A stretch of DNA of 64,000 nt, taken from positions 1,943,486-2,007,485 of the forward strand of contig NZ_CP019434.1 of NCBI RefSeq assembly GCF_001975725.1, written 5' to 3'. Made by a program: the position numbers and the translations under genes. Origin of the DNA: Acidihalobacter ferrooxydans (GTDB lineage: Bacteria; Pseudomonadota; Gammaproteobacteria; DSM-5130; Acidihalobacteraceae). Positions 1 through 10,936 of this stretch are shown piece after piece. Below the pieces are notes generated by a model. That model saw nothing but the letters and a program-made list of their open reading frames with translations, did no database searches and was not told the DNA's origin. Every line of letters starts with the position of its first letter. Positions within the stretch are counted from its first letter, which is position 1.

Positions 1-476
1 ACGGCGATACCAGCATGATGTTCCAGGTCGGCAAGCCGACCGTTCTGGGGCAACGCGTCTGCGGCATCGCGCATGAGGCGCTGTGGATCGGTTTGCGCAT
101 GGTCGCGCCCGGCGTACGCCTGGGTGACATCGGTCACGCGATCCAGACCTACGTCGAAGGCCAGCACGCGAGCGTGGTGCGCGAATACTGTGGCCACGGC
201 ATCGGTCTCGGCTTCCACGAAGAGCCGCAGGTGCTGCATTACGGCAAACCGAACACCGGACTCACACTCAAACCCGGCATGACCTTCACGATCGAACCGA
301 TGGTCAATGCCGGGCGCGCGCCGGTGCGCGTGCTGCCCGATGCCTGGACCGTGGTTACCAAGGATCACAGCCTGTCGGCACAATGGGAACACACCGTCCT
401 CGTCACCGAGACGGGGCATGAAGTGCTCACTCTGCGCAAGGATGAACGCGAAGCGTCCGCGCAGGGCGCTGCTTGA
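1..476 (+). CDS. map: Methionine aminopeptidase type I, C-terminal part
   Basis: Removes the N-terminal methionine from nascent proteins in the cytosol. The reading frame is open from base 3, so the gene starts upstream of the window and about 100 residues are missing. Visible hallmarks of the pita-bread metalloprotease fold are the second metal aspartate in GDTS, the histidine in YCGHGIG, the glutamate in TIEPMVNAG and the last metal glutamate in QWEHT. The C-terminal end (EVLTLRKDE plus a short tail) matches the usual family end. The stop TGA shares one base with the ATG of glnD, so the two are probably cotranscribed. Identity is secure; only the start is unseen. Confidence 0.95.
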   Translation, partial: GDTSMMFQVGKPTVLGQRVCGIAHEALWIGLRMVAPGVRLGDIGHAIQTYVEGQHASVVREYCGHGIGLGFHEEPQVLHYGKPNTGLTLKPGMTFTIEPMVNAGRAPVRVLPDAWTVVTKDHSLSAQWEHTVLVTETGHEVLTLRKDEREASAQGAA

Positions 477-3175
477 TGGACGCGCCGACTACGCTGGAAC
501 ACCACCCGGACTGGCCGCCAACGCTCGCGACGCATTACGATCTCGACACGGCAGAACAGCGCTTTTGCGCAGCGGCTGACAAAATCGCTGCGGGTCGCGA
601 GATAATCCAGGCTGCGACCGCCGCGATTGCAGACGCCTTCGCTGCAGGAGTCCTGGCCGACGATTTGGTGCACGGCCGGGCCGCGGTGCTGGACCGGATT
701 CTGCGCGCCTGCTGGCAGCATGTCGGACTGAGCGTCGACGGCGACCTGGCGCTCATCGCCGTCGGCGGTTACGGACGCGGTGAATTGCTGCCCGCCTCGG
801 ACATCGATCTCCTGCTGCTCTGCACCGCGACACCCGACGAGGCCCGCGGCGAGGCCATCTCCACCTTCATCCGGCTATTGTGGGATATGGGACTGCACGT
901 CGGGCACAGCGTCCGCACGCTCAACGAATGCGAAGACGAAGCGATCCGTGACGTGACCGTCGTAACGAACCTCATGGAGGCCCGTCTGCTGGCCGGCAAC
1001 GAGGACCTCTACGATCTGCTTGAGGCCAGTATCGCCCCGGAACGCATCTGGCCCAGCCGGGAGTTTTTTTCCGCCAAACTGGACGAACAGGCTCGCCGAC
1101 ACCGAAAATTCGGCGACAGCGCATACGGTCTGGAGCCAAACGTCAAAGACGGCCCCGGCGGACTGCGCGACATCCAGATGATCGGCTGGGTGAGCAAGCG
1201 CCACCTGCACGCCCGACGCATGAGCGAACTGGTTCATCACGGTTTTCTGACCGACGAGGAATACCACGAACTCAAGGCAGGCCAGTCCTACCTCTGGCGT
1301 GTGCGCTTCGCCCTGCATACCCTGGCCGGGCGCGGCGAGGATCGCCTGTTGTTCGATCAGCAGCGCGCCCTGGCAGACCTGTTCGGCTATCACGACGCCA
1401 CCGCCAATCTGGCCATCGAGCAGTTCATGCAGACGTACTATCGCACCGTCATGCGTCTGGAACGACTCAACGAGATGCTTTTGCAGCATTACAAGGAAGC
1501 CATTCTCTATGCCACCGTCACCGCCGAACCGGAATTTCTGAACGATCATTTTCAGGTCAGCCGCGGCTTCATCGAAGTTCGGTATCCGCAGGTATTCAGT
1601 ACCTATCCACCGGCATTGCTCGAACTGTTTCTGCTCAGCGCACAACATCCACACATCGAAGGGGTACGCGCCAGCACGATCCGCCTGCTGCGCCAGCACC
1701 GGCATCTGATTGACGAGACCTTCCGCAACGATCTGATCTGCCGCAACCTGTTCATGCAGATACTGCGACAACCGCACGGCGTGACCACACAATTACGGCG
1801 CATGAACCGTTACGGCATCCTTGCCGCCTATCTGCCCGCGTTCGCGCTGATCGTCGGACGCATGCAATACGACCTGTTCCATGTCTATACCGTGGACGAA
1901 CACACGCTCATGGTACTGCGCAACGTACGCCGCTACAGCTTCCCCGAGCTGGCAGACGACACGCCGGGCTGCGCGGAAATCTTCGCGCGCGTGCCAGCGC
2001 CTGAAGTGCTCTATCTCGCCGCCCTCTTTCACGACATCGCCCAAGGCCGCGGCGGCGACCACTCTGAACTCGGTGCCCGCGATGCGGAGGATTTCTGCCG
2101 CCTGCATGGCCTGCCTGAAGACCAGGTGGCGCTGGTCAGTTGGCTGGTACGCAATCATCTCATGATGTCCATGACCGCTCAGCGCAAGGACATCAGTGAT
2201 CCCGACATCGTCCTCGAATTCGCCCGAAAGGTCGGGACGCAACGCTATCTCGACCATATTTATCTGCTCACCATAGCCGACATTCGCGCTACCAATCCGA
2301 ACCCCTGGAACTCCTGGCGGCAGTCGCTGCTGGCCGAGCTTCACCGGGCTACCACCAGCGTATTCAAACAGGGACTGGAAACGCCACAAAGCGGACACGA
2401 ACTCATCGCGCAAGTCCAGATCGACGCACTGCGGCTGCTGCGCGAACAAGGGCTGTCGCGGCGCGGTGCCCTCCAGATCTGGGAAGATCTGAGCGACGAC
2501 TATTTTCTACGCCATAGCGCCGACGAAATAAGCTGGCATACCCGTGCGATCCTCGAACACGGCGCCGGAAAAAACCCCGTCGTACGCATCCGCGCGCAAT
2601 CGAACCGCGGCGGCAGCGAAATCTGCATTTACGCCCCGGAAGCCCAGCACGTGTTCGCGCATGTCACCAGCACGCTGGACCGACTCGGCCTGGACATCGT
2701 CGAAGCGCGCATCACCTCTGCCCGGCGCGGTATGGTGCTCGACACCTTCATCATTCTCGAAGAAGACGGCGCGCCGGTCAGCGAAGACTTTCGACTCAAT
2801 GAAATCACCTCCAGCCTGCGCACAACGCTGGCGGACGTGAACGCGACCCCCGCCGAGGTCAAGCGCCGCCTGCCACGACGCCTGCGACATTTCCAGGTGC
2901 CGACCCAGATTCACTTCAGTCACGCCGAAGGGCAACACTGGAGCGCAATCCAACTGACCACCGGCGATCGCCCCGGACTTCTGTCCGCCATCGGCCAGGC
3001 GCTCATCGCCAGCAAGCTACGTATCCACAATGCCCGCATCACGACCATAGGCGCGCAGGCGGACGACATTTTCTATGTCACCGAAGAAGACGACAGCCTG
3101 CTCACCGACACGGGCCGCCAGGCGGAAGTCAAGCGGGCCATCCTGCAGGCGCTGGACGCGAATGACGCGGCATGA
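476..3175 (+). CDS. glnD: Bifunctional [protein-PII] uridylyltransferase/uridylyl-removing enzyme
   Basis: Senses glutamine and uridylylates or deuridylylates PII proteins, controlling glutamine synthetase and nitrogen regulation. 899 residues, the usual length. Order: nucleotidyltransferase domain with GGYGRGE and the DID metal aspartates near residues 96-111; GlnD linker region; HD domain with LFHDIAQGRGGDHS near residue 520; two C-terminal ACT domains starting near residues 713 and 820 (glutamine sensing). A TTG lies one codon earlier, but the ATG overlapping the map stop (TGATG) is preferred. The map-glnD-dapC order is conserved in many gammaproteobacteria. No defects seen. Confidence 0.97.
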   Translation: MDAPTTLEHHPDWPPTLATHYDLDTAEQRFCAAADKIAAGREIIQAATAAIADAFAAGVLADDLVHGRAAVLDRILRACWQHVGLSVDGDLALIAVGGYGRGELLPASDIDLLLLCTATPDEARGEAISTFIRLLWDMGLHVGHSVRTLNECEDEAIRDVTVVTNLMEARLLAGNEDLYDLLEASIAPERIWPSREFFSAKLDEQARRHRKFGDSAYGLEPNVKDGPGGLRDIQMIGWVSKRHLHARRMSELVHHGFLTDEEYHELKAGQSYLWRVRFALHTLAGRGEDRLLFDQQRALADLFGYHDATANLAIEQFMQTYYRTVMRLERLNEMLLQHYKEAILYATVTAEPEFLNDHFQVSRGFIEVRYPQVFSTYPPALLELFLLSAQHPHIEGVRASTIRLLRQHRHLIDETFRNDLICRNLFMQILRQPHGVTTQLRRMNRYGILAAYLPAFALIVGRMQYDLFHVYTVDEHTLMVLRNVRRYSFPELADDTPGCAEIFARVPAPEVLYLAALFHDIAQGRGGDHSELGARDAEDFCRLHGLPEDQVALVSWLVRNHLMMSMTAQRKDISDPDIVLEFARKVGTQRYLDHIYLLTIADIRATNPNPWNSWRQSLLAELHRATTSVFKQGLETPQSGHELIAQVQIDALRLLREQGLSRRGALQIWEDLSDDYFLRHSADEISWHTRAILEHGAGKNPVVRIRAQSNRGGSEICIYAPEAQHVFAHVTSTLDRLGLDIVEARITSARRGMVLDTFIILEEDGAPVSEDFRLNEITSSLRTTLADVNATPAEVKRRLPRRLRHFQVPTQIHFSHAEGQHWSAIQLTTGDRPGLLSAIGQALIASKLRIHNARITTIGAQADDIFYVTEEDDSLLTDTGRQAEVKRAILQALDANDAA

Positions 3176-3239
3176 ACCGGCGCATGTCGCGTCGCCTGCA
3201 TCACGGTATACTGACCCTCCGACGACGTCCACACGCACG

Positions 3240-4433
3240 ATGAATCCCGAGCTCGAAAGTCTCCAACCGTATCCGTTCGAGCGCCTTGCGGCGCTGTTTT
3301 CCGGCATCGAAACGCCGCCTGAATCGCGTATTGCGCTGTCCATCGGCGAACCCAAACACGCAACGCCCGGTTTTATCCGTGAAGCGCTGCTTGAACATCT
3401 CCATGGGCTGGCCAATTACCCAACCACGCGAGGCACCACCGTGCTGCGCACGGCAATCGCCGACTGGCTGACACGCCGTTTTGACTTGCCCGTCGGACGT
3501 ATCGACCCCGAACGCCAGGTGCTGCCGGTCAACGGCACCCGCGAAGCGCTGTTCGCGTTTGCGCAGGCAGTCGTCGACCGCACGCGATCAGCGCAAGTGC
3601 TGATGCCGAACCCGTTCTATCAAATCTACGAGGGCGCAGCCTTGCTGGCCGGCGCCGAACCGGTCTATCTGGACTGCACCGCAGACACCGGCTTTCTACC
3701 CGATCTGGACGCCGTCACGGCACAAACCTGGCAACGCTGCCAGCTTGTCTATCTCTGCACGCCGGGTAATCCGGCCGGTGCCGTCGCTTCGGAAAGCTGG
3801 TTGCAACACCTTATCGAGCTGGCTGAAAAACACGATTTTCTCATTGCCTCGGACGAGTGTTACAGCGACATCTATCTCGACGAAAACGCGCCCCCTCCCG
3901 GACTGCTAGGCGCTTGCGAACGCATGGGCAACACCGAGTTCAAACGCTGCATGGTGTTTCACAGCCTGTCGAAGCGCTCCAACGCCCCCGGTCTACGCTC
4001 GGGATTCGTTGCCGGCGATGCCGCCATCCTGGCCAAATTTCTGCTCTACCGCACCTATCACGGCTGCTCCATGCCGCCGCCGACTCAGGCAGCCAGCATT
4101 CAGGCCTGGAGCGACGATGCCCACGTGCGCGTCAACCGGGATGCCTACCGCGCCAAATTCCAGGCGGTTCTCGACATCCTCGACCCCGTCCTTGAGGTCA
4201 GCGCGCCGGCTGGCGGTTTTTACCTGTGGCCGCGCACGCCGATTGCCGACACCGACTTCGCCCGGGAGCTCTACGCGCGAGAAAACGTCGTCGTACTGCC
4301 CGGGCGCTACCTGTCCCGGGCGCATGGCGGCAGCGACCCCGGCGTCGATCATGTCCGCATTGCCCTGGTCGCCCCGGTGGATGAATGCATCGCCGCCGCG
4401 CAACGCATCCGGCACCTGATCGAAAGCCTGTAA
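3240..4433 (+). CDS. dapC: Succinyldiaminopimelate transaminase
   Basis: PLP aminotransferase of fold type I that converts N-succinyl-2-amino-6-ketopimelate to N-succinyl-LL-diaminopimelate in lysine and peptidoglycan precursor synthesis. The frame opens upstream inside the end of glnD, but family similarity begins at MNPELESLQPYPFERL, giving 397 residues, the normal DapC length. The Schiff-base lysine is Lys245 in SLSKRSNAPGLRSGF, and CTPGNPAG is the substrate/cofactor loop. It is followed at once by dapD and, after two small genes, dapE, which supports DapC over a generic AspC-type enzyme. About 65 nt separate it from glnD. Confidence 0.93.
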   Translation: MNPELESLQPYPFERLAALFSGIETPPESRIALSIGEPKHATPGFIREALLEHLHGLANYPTTRGTTVLRTAIADWLTRRFDLPVGRIDPERQVLPVNGTREALFAFAQAVVDRTRSAQVLMPNPFYQIYEGAALLAGAEPVYLDCTADTGFLPDLDAVTAQTWQRCQLVYLCTPGNPAGAVASESWLQHLIELAEKHDFLIASDECYSDIYLDENAPPPGLLGACERMGNTEFKRCMVFHSLSKRSNAPGLRSGFVAGDAAILAKFLLYRTYHGCSMPPPTQAASIQAWSDDAHVRVNRDAYRAKFQAVLDILDPVLEVSAPAGGFYLWPRTPIADTDFARELYARENVVVLPGRYLSRAHGGSDPGVDHVRIALVAPVDECIAAAQRIRHLIESL

Positions 4434-4478
4434 AGCCAGTCAATTCAACCAATTAACAGAAAACGGAGTCACCACCAC

Positions 4479-5300
<822 letters not shown>

Positions 5301-5317
5301 ATCAGGGCAGAACAAGC

Positions 5318-5730
5318 ATGCGCGAATTACTCAGGCTCGTTGGCAACCTGCTCTGGCTGATCTTCGGCGGGCTGGCGATGGCACTCGCCTGGTGGTTGGC
5401 CGGCCTGTTGATGGTACTCACCATCATCGGCATCCCCTGGGCGCGCTCGGCCTTCGTCATCGGACGGTTCACACTATGGCCCTTCGGCTACCGCGTGGTC
5501 GAACGGCGTGAACTGTTTGGCCGCGACGATTTCGGCAGCGGCCTGCTTGGCCTGCTCGGCAATCTCATCTGGTTCGTCCTCGCCGGCCTCTGGCTGGCTA
5601 TCGGACACCTGCTCTCGGCACTGGCCTGCTTCATCACGCTGATCGGCATCCCGTTCGGCCTCCAGCATCTGAAACTGGCGCAACTTTCGCTGTTCCCGAT
5701 CGGCAAAACCATAATCCCGATAGACGCGCT

Positions 5731-5734
<4 letters not shown>
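5318..5734 (+). CDS. YccF domain inner-membrane protein
   Basis: 138-residue predicted inner-membrane protein with two YccF domains: each half has a hydrophobic stretch followed by a GIPxG/A-type motif (TIIGIPWARS and TLIGIPFGLQHLKLA), and there are about four membrane segments. The frame is open far upstream within dapD; the start MRELLRLVGNLLW is chosen because it follows the dapD stop by 17 nt and begins the conserved domain. It overlaps the next gene by 4 nt (ATGA). The molecular role of YccF proteins is not established. Its place inside the dap cluster is probably just cotranscription. Confidence 0.85.
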
Positions 5735-7244
<1,510 letters not shown>

Positions 7245-7272
7245 AAAGAAGCAGCTTTCGGCTTTATCCGGG

Positions 7273-7400
7273 TTGAACCCAGATAATTCGTTAGGGATAT
7301 GCGTCCTTGCCTGATCTTTCAATCGAAAGATTGCTTCTTCGCTGTGAAACCAGACCTCTGCGCAATCATAACCTCGCCTCATGGAATAGCCGGGTTATAA
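7273..7400 (+). repeat. Dispersed intergenic palindromic repeat, family 1, copy A
   Basis: 128-bp non-coding element with degenerate terminal inverted repeats: the left end reads AACCCAGATAATTCGTTAGG and the right end, inverted, AACCCGGCTATTCCATGAGG. The inner block (TTGCCTGATCTTTCAAT, then a CCAGACCTCTGCGCAATCAT stretch) is shared with the copies at 8176, 10693, 12862 and 34101. It lies between the convergent genes dapE and the AT-hook gene. Same orientation as copies B and D. Confidence 0.8.
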
Positions 7401-7485
7401 AAATCGGGAACCGGTATCTACTTCCCATCCGCCTCGCCATGCAGCAAGAGTCCGAGAGGCTCCTGTCTGACTCACAGAATCAGCA

Positions 7486-7505
7486 AAGGCTCCCGAGGGA
7501 GCCTT
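7486..7505. terminator. Perfect hairpin, possible terminator for the AT-hook gene
   Basis: A 20-nt perfect inverted repeat: a ten-base arm AAAGGCTCCC and its complement with no spare loop bases in plain reading. It lies 31 nt beyond the stop of the leftward AT-hook gene and downstream of dapE. T-runs on either side are short (TTT), so intrinsic termination is plausible in both directions but not certain. Confidence 0.55.
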
Positions 7506-7536
7506 TGTGTGTAGTCTAACGCGAAGGCCCTGCCGT

Positions 7537-8001
7537 TCACGCATTCTTGCGCGGCCGACCACGGCGTTTTTTCGGTTCCGCGGCCTTTTGCACCTTGGCC
7601 AGTTCCTTCGTGCTCCAGTTCGTGACAAATTTATTCAAAGCCTTCTGCTGTTTTTCAAACAGTTTCAGAGCCGCTTTCTCACGCTGCTGTGATGCCTTGA
7701 GTTCGACCTTCAGTGCTTCGATCTGCGCCGCAGCCTTATCCAGCCTGGCTTGGAAACGTCCTTCAATCTCGCGTTCGAACTCCATCACCAGCGACATGGC
7801 CTTTGGTGGGCGACCGCGGCGTGCAGACGTTGCGCCGGCTGATTTCGGTGGCCGGCCGCGACGACGCGGCGTGGTATCGCCGGTTGCATTTTTGCGTGGT
7901 CGGCCTGGGCCGCGCTTAACCGGCGCGGGTTGTGTGGTCACGTCCGTTTCAGTTGCAGGCATTTCGACTGCGGGCGTTTCCGTGGACTGTTCTTCACTCA
8001 T
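7537..8001 (-). CDS. AT-hook protein with coiled coil (function unknown)
   Basis: 154 residues. Four AT-hook-like cores bind, in other proteins, the minor groove of AT-rich DNA: GPGRPRKN (about residue 31), RRGRPPKS (47), RRGRPPKA (61) and RRGRPRKN at the very C-terminus. Between the third and the fourth is a long charged helix (about residues 70-140) with heptad character, likely a coiled coil. The first 28 residues are acidic and Thr/Pro-rich. Very basic overall; likely a nucleoid-associated or regulatory DNA-binding protein. I do not recognise a named family. It stands alone between two copies of the family 1 repeat, with a hairpin after its stop. Confidence 0.75.
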   Translation of the reverse strand: MSEEQSTETPAVEMPATETDVTTQPAPVKRGPGRPRKNATGDTTPRRRGRPPKSAGATSARRGRPPKAMSLVMEFEREIEGRFQARLDKAAAQIEALKVELKASQQREKAALKLFEKQQKALNKFVTNWSTKELAKVQKAAEPKKRRGRPRKNA

Positions 8002-8175
8002 TGCTGACTCCGGTAATTCAACATGCTAAACAACACGATGTTATTTATTTCGCGGAATAATTATTGGGGATAATCCTGCGTCATGCAAGGCGTTGATGCG
8101 TCATTATTGGTTTTTTTCATCGTATGGCCTGGCTGCGATATGCCCGAGTAAATGCTTTTCTGCGGATTATCGACG

Positions 8176-8346
8176 TTCAATCCGGATAATCCATTATCTC
8201 AGCAACTCCCTTGCTTGATCTTTGAATCCACAGTTTGTTTCTTCGCCTGGGCATAGTGCGACAATGCCGCTTGCTCAGAAAACTCCCTGTCAATCCAGAT
8301 CTCTGCGCAATCATCACTTCTTCTAATGGAATGCCATGGTTCAACC
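8176..8346 (+). repeat. Dispersed intergenic palindromic repeat, family 1, copy B
   Basis: 171-bp copy in the 385-bp gap between the 5' end of the AT-hook gene and the 3' end of lptG. Left end TTCAATCCGGATAATCCATT; right end, inverted, GGTTGAACCATGGCATTCCA. Contains the shared blocks TTGCTTGATCTTTGAATCCA and CAATCCAGATCTCTGCGC. It has about 30 bp more in the middle than copy A. No reading frame is conserved. Confidence 0.85.
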
Positions 8347-8386
8347 ATCAAACAAGAGCGCATCGCACCATGCGCTTATCTGAACT

Positions 8387-9451
8387 TCAACGCAGTCGAC
8401 GCAGCGCAAGCAATCCTGCAATTGCAAATAGGATGAGTGGAAACGACGCGCTGAGTAGCGGTGATACCCCGTATACAAGGCCCGCCTGGCCCATCAGTCG
8501 ATTGACGAAATAAAATCCAATACCCACCAGAACGCCGATAAAAAGCCGCTGACCCGCCCCGCCGGAACGTAATGACCCGAACACGAACGGTACCGCCAGA
8601 AGCAACATGACCAAGGCGGAGAGAGGGGTCGTAAAGCGTTGCCAGAACGCCAACTCGTAGCGTGCAGCATCGAGGCCATTGGACTTCAGGTAGCCGATAT
8701 AGCGGGCCAGAGCCACGGCACCCATGTCCCTGGGTCTCGTATCCAGCAAGCCAAACAGGGTGGGTTGTACGAGGGTCGATTGCGCAAGCTCGGCATAGCG
8801 CTTGACCTGAACCTGGTCTGCACTAAACCGACTGACCTCAACCTGTTTCAGTCGCCAGCCTTTGTTTACGTACACCGCGCTTTGCGCCCGAATCACCGCC
8901 TCCAGACGATTGGCTCCATTCACCTCGTAAATGCTGACGTCACGCAATTGATGGTTTGGCAGCACATGCCCGATATGAATATACCGGCTACCGTCGCGCG
9001 CCCAGACATCTTGCTCGGAAGCGATGACCGTCGAACCGGCCTGAACCGCCAGTTTCAGTGCCTGTGCCTTGTTTTCTCCGGCCGGCGCGAGCCATTCCCC
9101 CAGCGCCACGGCCACGCAGACCATCACAATCCCGGCACGCAACACCGCACGTACGACACCACCGATGGACACACCAGCGGCCCGCATCGCGATCAATTCG
9201 CTGTTGGCGGACATGGCCCCGAGGCTCATAATCGAACCGATCAGGACGGAACTCGGAAACAACTCGTACATCCGCTGGGGCTCGGTATAGAGCGAATACA
9301 GGAAAATCTGCGCGAGACTCAATCCGCCCTTTCCGGAGCCGTCCAACTGACCGAGAAAACCGAACACCCAATCGAGCAGCGAAAGCACGAACAGCGCCAG
9401 TAGCGCTCCCGATATAACGGACCTTACCAAATAACGGTTGAGAATTTTCAT
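8387..9451 (-). CDS. lptG: LPS export ABC transporter permease LptG
   Basis: Inner-membrane permease that, with LptF and the LptB ATPase, extracts LPS and feeds the LptC-LptA bridge. 354 residues from the ATG that overlaps the lptF stop (ATGA); the frame is open further upstream, but the extra residues belong to lptF-coding DNA. Topology: three N-terminal membrane helices (after MKILNRYLVRSV), a large periplasmic beta-jellyroll (about residues 115-260), three C-terminal helices. LptG is told from LptF by order and by the N-terminus. Translationally coupled to lptF. Confidence 0.95.
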   Translation of the reverse strand: MKILNRYLVRSVISGALLALFVLSLLDWVFGFLGQLDGSGKGGLSLAQIFLYSLYTEPQRMYELFPSSVLIGSIMSLGAMSANSELIAMRAAGVSIGGVVRAVLRAGIVMVCVAVALGEWLAPAGENKAQALKLAVQAGSTVIASEQDVWARDGSRYIHIGHVLPNHQLRDVSIYEVNGANRLEAVIRAQSAVYVNKGWRLKQVEVSRFSADQVQVKRYAELAQSTLVQPTLFGLLDTRPRDMGAVALARYIGYLKSNGLDAARYELAFWQRFTTPLSALVMLLLAVPFVFGSLRSGGAGQRLFIGVLVGIGFYFVNRLMGQAGLVYGVSPLLSASFPLILFAIAGLLALRRLR

Positions 9452-10545
9452 TGCGCCACTCGCGCGCGTTTGCGCCGACCCGAACGCTGCCGCGCCCGCC
9501 GCCACCACAATATAGAACCGAACAGCACGAACAGCACATGCGGCCACCACATGCCGATCCACGCGGGCACGACGCCCTGCTCCATCCAGGATTTAGCGAC
9601 GATGAGTAAATTCGCGTAAAAAACGTAAATCAGAATCGCCACCGCGAGGCGACTGTAACGCCCCTGACGCGGCCTGACATAGCTCAGCGGAACCGCGATA
9701 AAAATCAGGATAAGCACCGATATGGGAACCGACAAACGCCACTGCAATTCGGCCAGATCTTTCATGCTTCCGTCCTGCCACAATTTCAGGCTGGAGCGTG
9801 CATTGCCCTTGTCCGAGGCGCCGCTGAGCGAGGGCAAGGCAAGTGTTGCGGCATAGTGCTTGAATTTGAGAATACGAAAATCCGCTTGTCCGGGGCTGCC
9901 CTCATAACGCACACCATCGTGCAGCATCAAAACGCGTTGCCCCGTTGCCGAATCGGTTTTTTGCGTGCCGTCATGCGCCAACAGCACAATCCGCTTGCCA
10001 TTGTGATTCGATTGCACGAATACATTTTCCACGACACGCCCGCCGTGGCGCATGCCGCCAATAAAGCCAACCGCTCGCCCGGAATCAAACGTAAGAAAAC
10101 GCCCTGATGAAATGGCTGCCAGGCTCATGCGTTGCTGGCCCTCGCGCTGGATGGTATCGCTTTTGGCCGAGGCCCAGGGGTATACAGCCAACATCAGCCA
10201 TAGCAACAGCAGTGCAAGCGGCACGGCCAGCAGTAACAGGCCGGAATAAATCCGTCCTTGTCCGATACCCGCCGCCTGTAACGCAGCCATCTCGCTATCG
10301 CGATAGAGGCGCCCCAACGTCAGCATTGTGGCCAGGAACAACGCCACTGGCGTCAGCAACATCATAGCCTTGAGACTTTCTACTGCCACCAGCGGGGCCA
10401 GCAGAGCAACCGGCAGATTGCCTCCCGCACTGTAGCCCAGCAAGCGCACGAAGGTGCTGCCCACGATGACCAACCCCAGTACCAGACCGACAGCGATCTG
10501 GCTGATAAGGACTTCAGAAATCAGATAACGGTCAACAATACGCAT
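9448..10545 (-). CDS. lptF: LPS export ABC transporter permease LptF
   Basis: Partner of LptG in the LptB2FG LPS extractor. 365 residues from MRIVDRYLISEV; an upstream in-frame Met would add eleven proline-rich residues without family support. Six membrane helices in two groups of three flank a periplasmic domain (about residues 120-265). The motif YRDSEMAALQAAGIGQGRI is the cytoplasmic coupling-helix region contacting LptB. Divergent from pepA, as in E. coli and many gammaproteobacteria, with a 391-bp AT-rich intergenic region. Confidence 0.95.
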   Translation of the reverse strand: MRIVDRYLISEVLISQIAVGLVLGLVIVGSTFVRLLGYSAGGNLPVALLAPLVAVESLKAMMLLTPVALFLATMLTLGRLYRDSEMAALQAAGIGQGRIYSGLLLLAVPLALLLLWLMLAVYPWASAKSDTIQREGQQRMSLAAISSGRFLTFDSGRAVGFIGGMRHGGRVVENVFVQSNHNGKRIVLLAHDGTQKTDSATGQRVLMLHDGVRYEGSPGQADFRILKFKHYAATLALPSLSGASDKGNARSSLKLWQDGSMKDLAELQWRLSVPISVLILIFIAVPLSYVRPRQGRYSRLAVAILIYVFYANLLIVAKSWMEQGVVPAWIGMWWPHVLFVLFGSILWWRRARQRSGRRKRARVAQ

Positions 10546-10619
10546 GTAGGCAGGTCGCTGAGGGGGCGGGCGAAACAATTAATGACGATCACGAAATTAA
10601 TAATTATTTCATATCGTTA

Positions 10620-10649
10620 TTGAACACATATAATACATTACGCTATAAA
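10620..10649 (+). promoter_or_regulatory. Candidate sigma70 promoter for pepA
   Basis: TTGAAC at 10620-10625 and TATAAA at 10644-10649, with an 18-nt spacer, in a strongly AT-rich stretch between the divergent lptF and pepA. It would give a leader of about 280 nt that includes repeat copy D. Read by eye against the consensus only. Confidence 0.45.
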
Positions 10650-10692
10650 TAGTTGATTAGTGATTGAATTGACGGACACCTTATCCGATCTG

Positions 10693-10787
10693 ATGCAGCG
10701 CAACGATGCCGCTCAGCGAAGGAAATTCCCTGTGAATCCAGATCTCTGCGCGATCATCATCGCGCCTGATGAGGCGTCGGGGTTAAA
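10693..10787 (+). repeat. Dispersed intergenic palindromic repeat, family 1, copy D (partial)
   Basis: Shares with copy B the order CAACGATGCCGCT, CTGTGAATCCAGATCTCTGC and CGCCTGATGAGG, and ends in GGGGTTAAA, equivalent to the terminal inverted repeat. The left end is eroded. It sits in the pepA leader, followed by a GC-rich stretch up to the pepA start. Confidence 0.7.
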
Positions 10788-10936
10788 TCCGCCGGGGCGG
10801 GGCGAAGCGCCCTCGCCGCAAGGTCGGCTACGCCGCCTGCGCTTATCGGACGGACAAGTTTGCCATAGAATGCGCTATCGACCGTATGACAGCACGGCGC
10901 ATCACGCGAAACAACACACCTGTTCGAGGAAGCCAC

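Noticed and set aside
10549-10578. Upstream ATG for lptF adding eleven residues
   Set aside because: The added residues are proline/arginine-rich and not conserved; MRIVDRYL is the family start.
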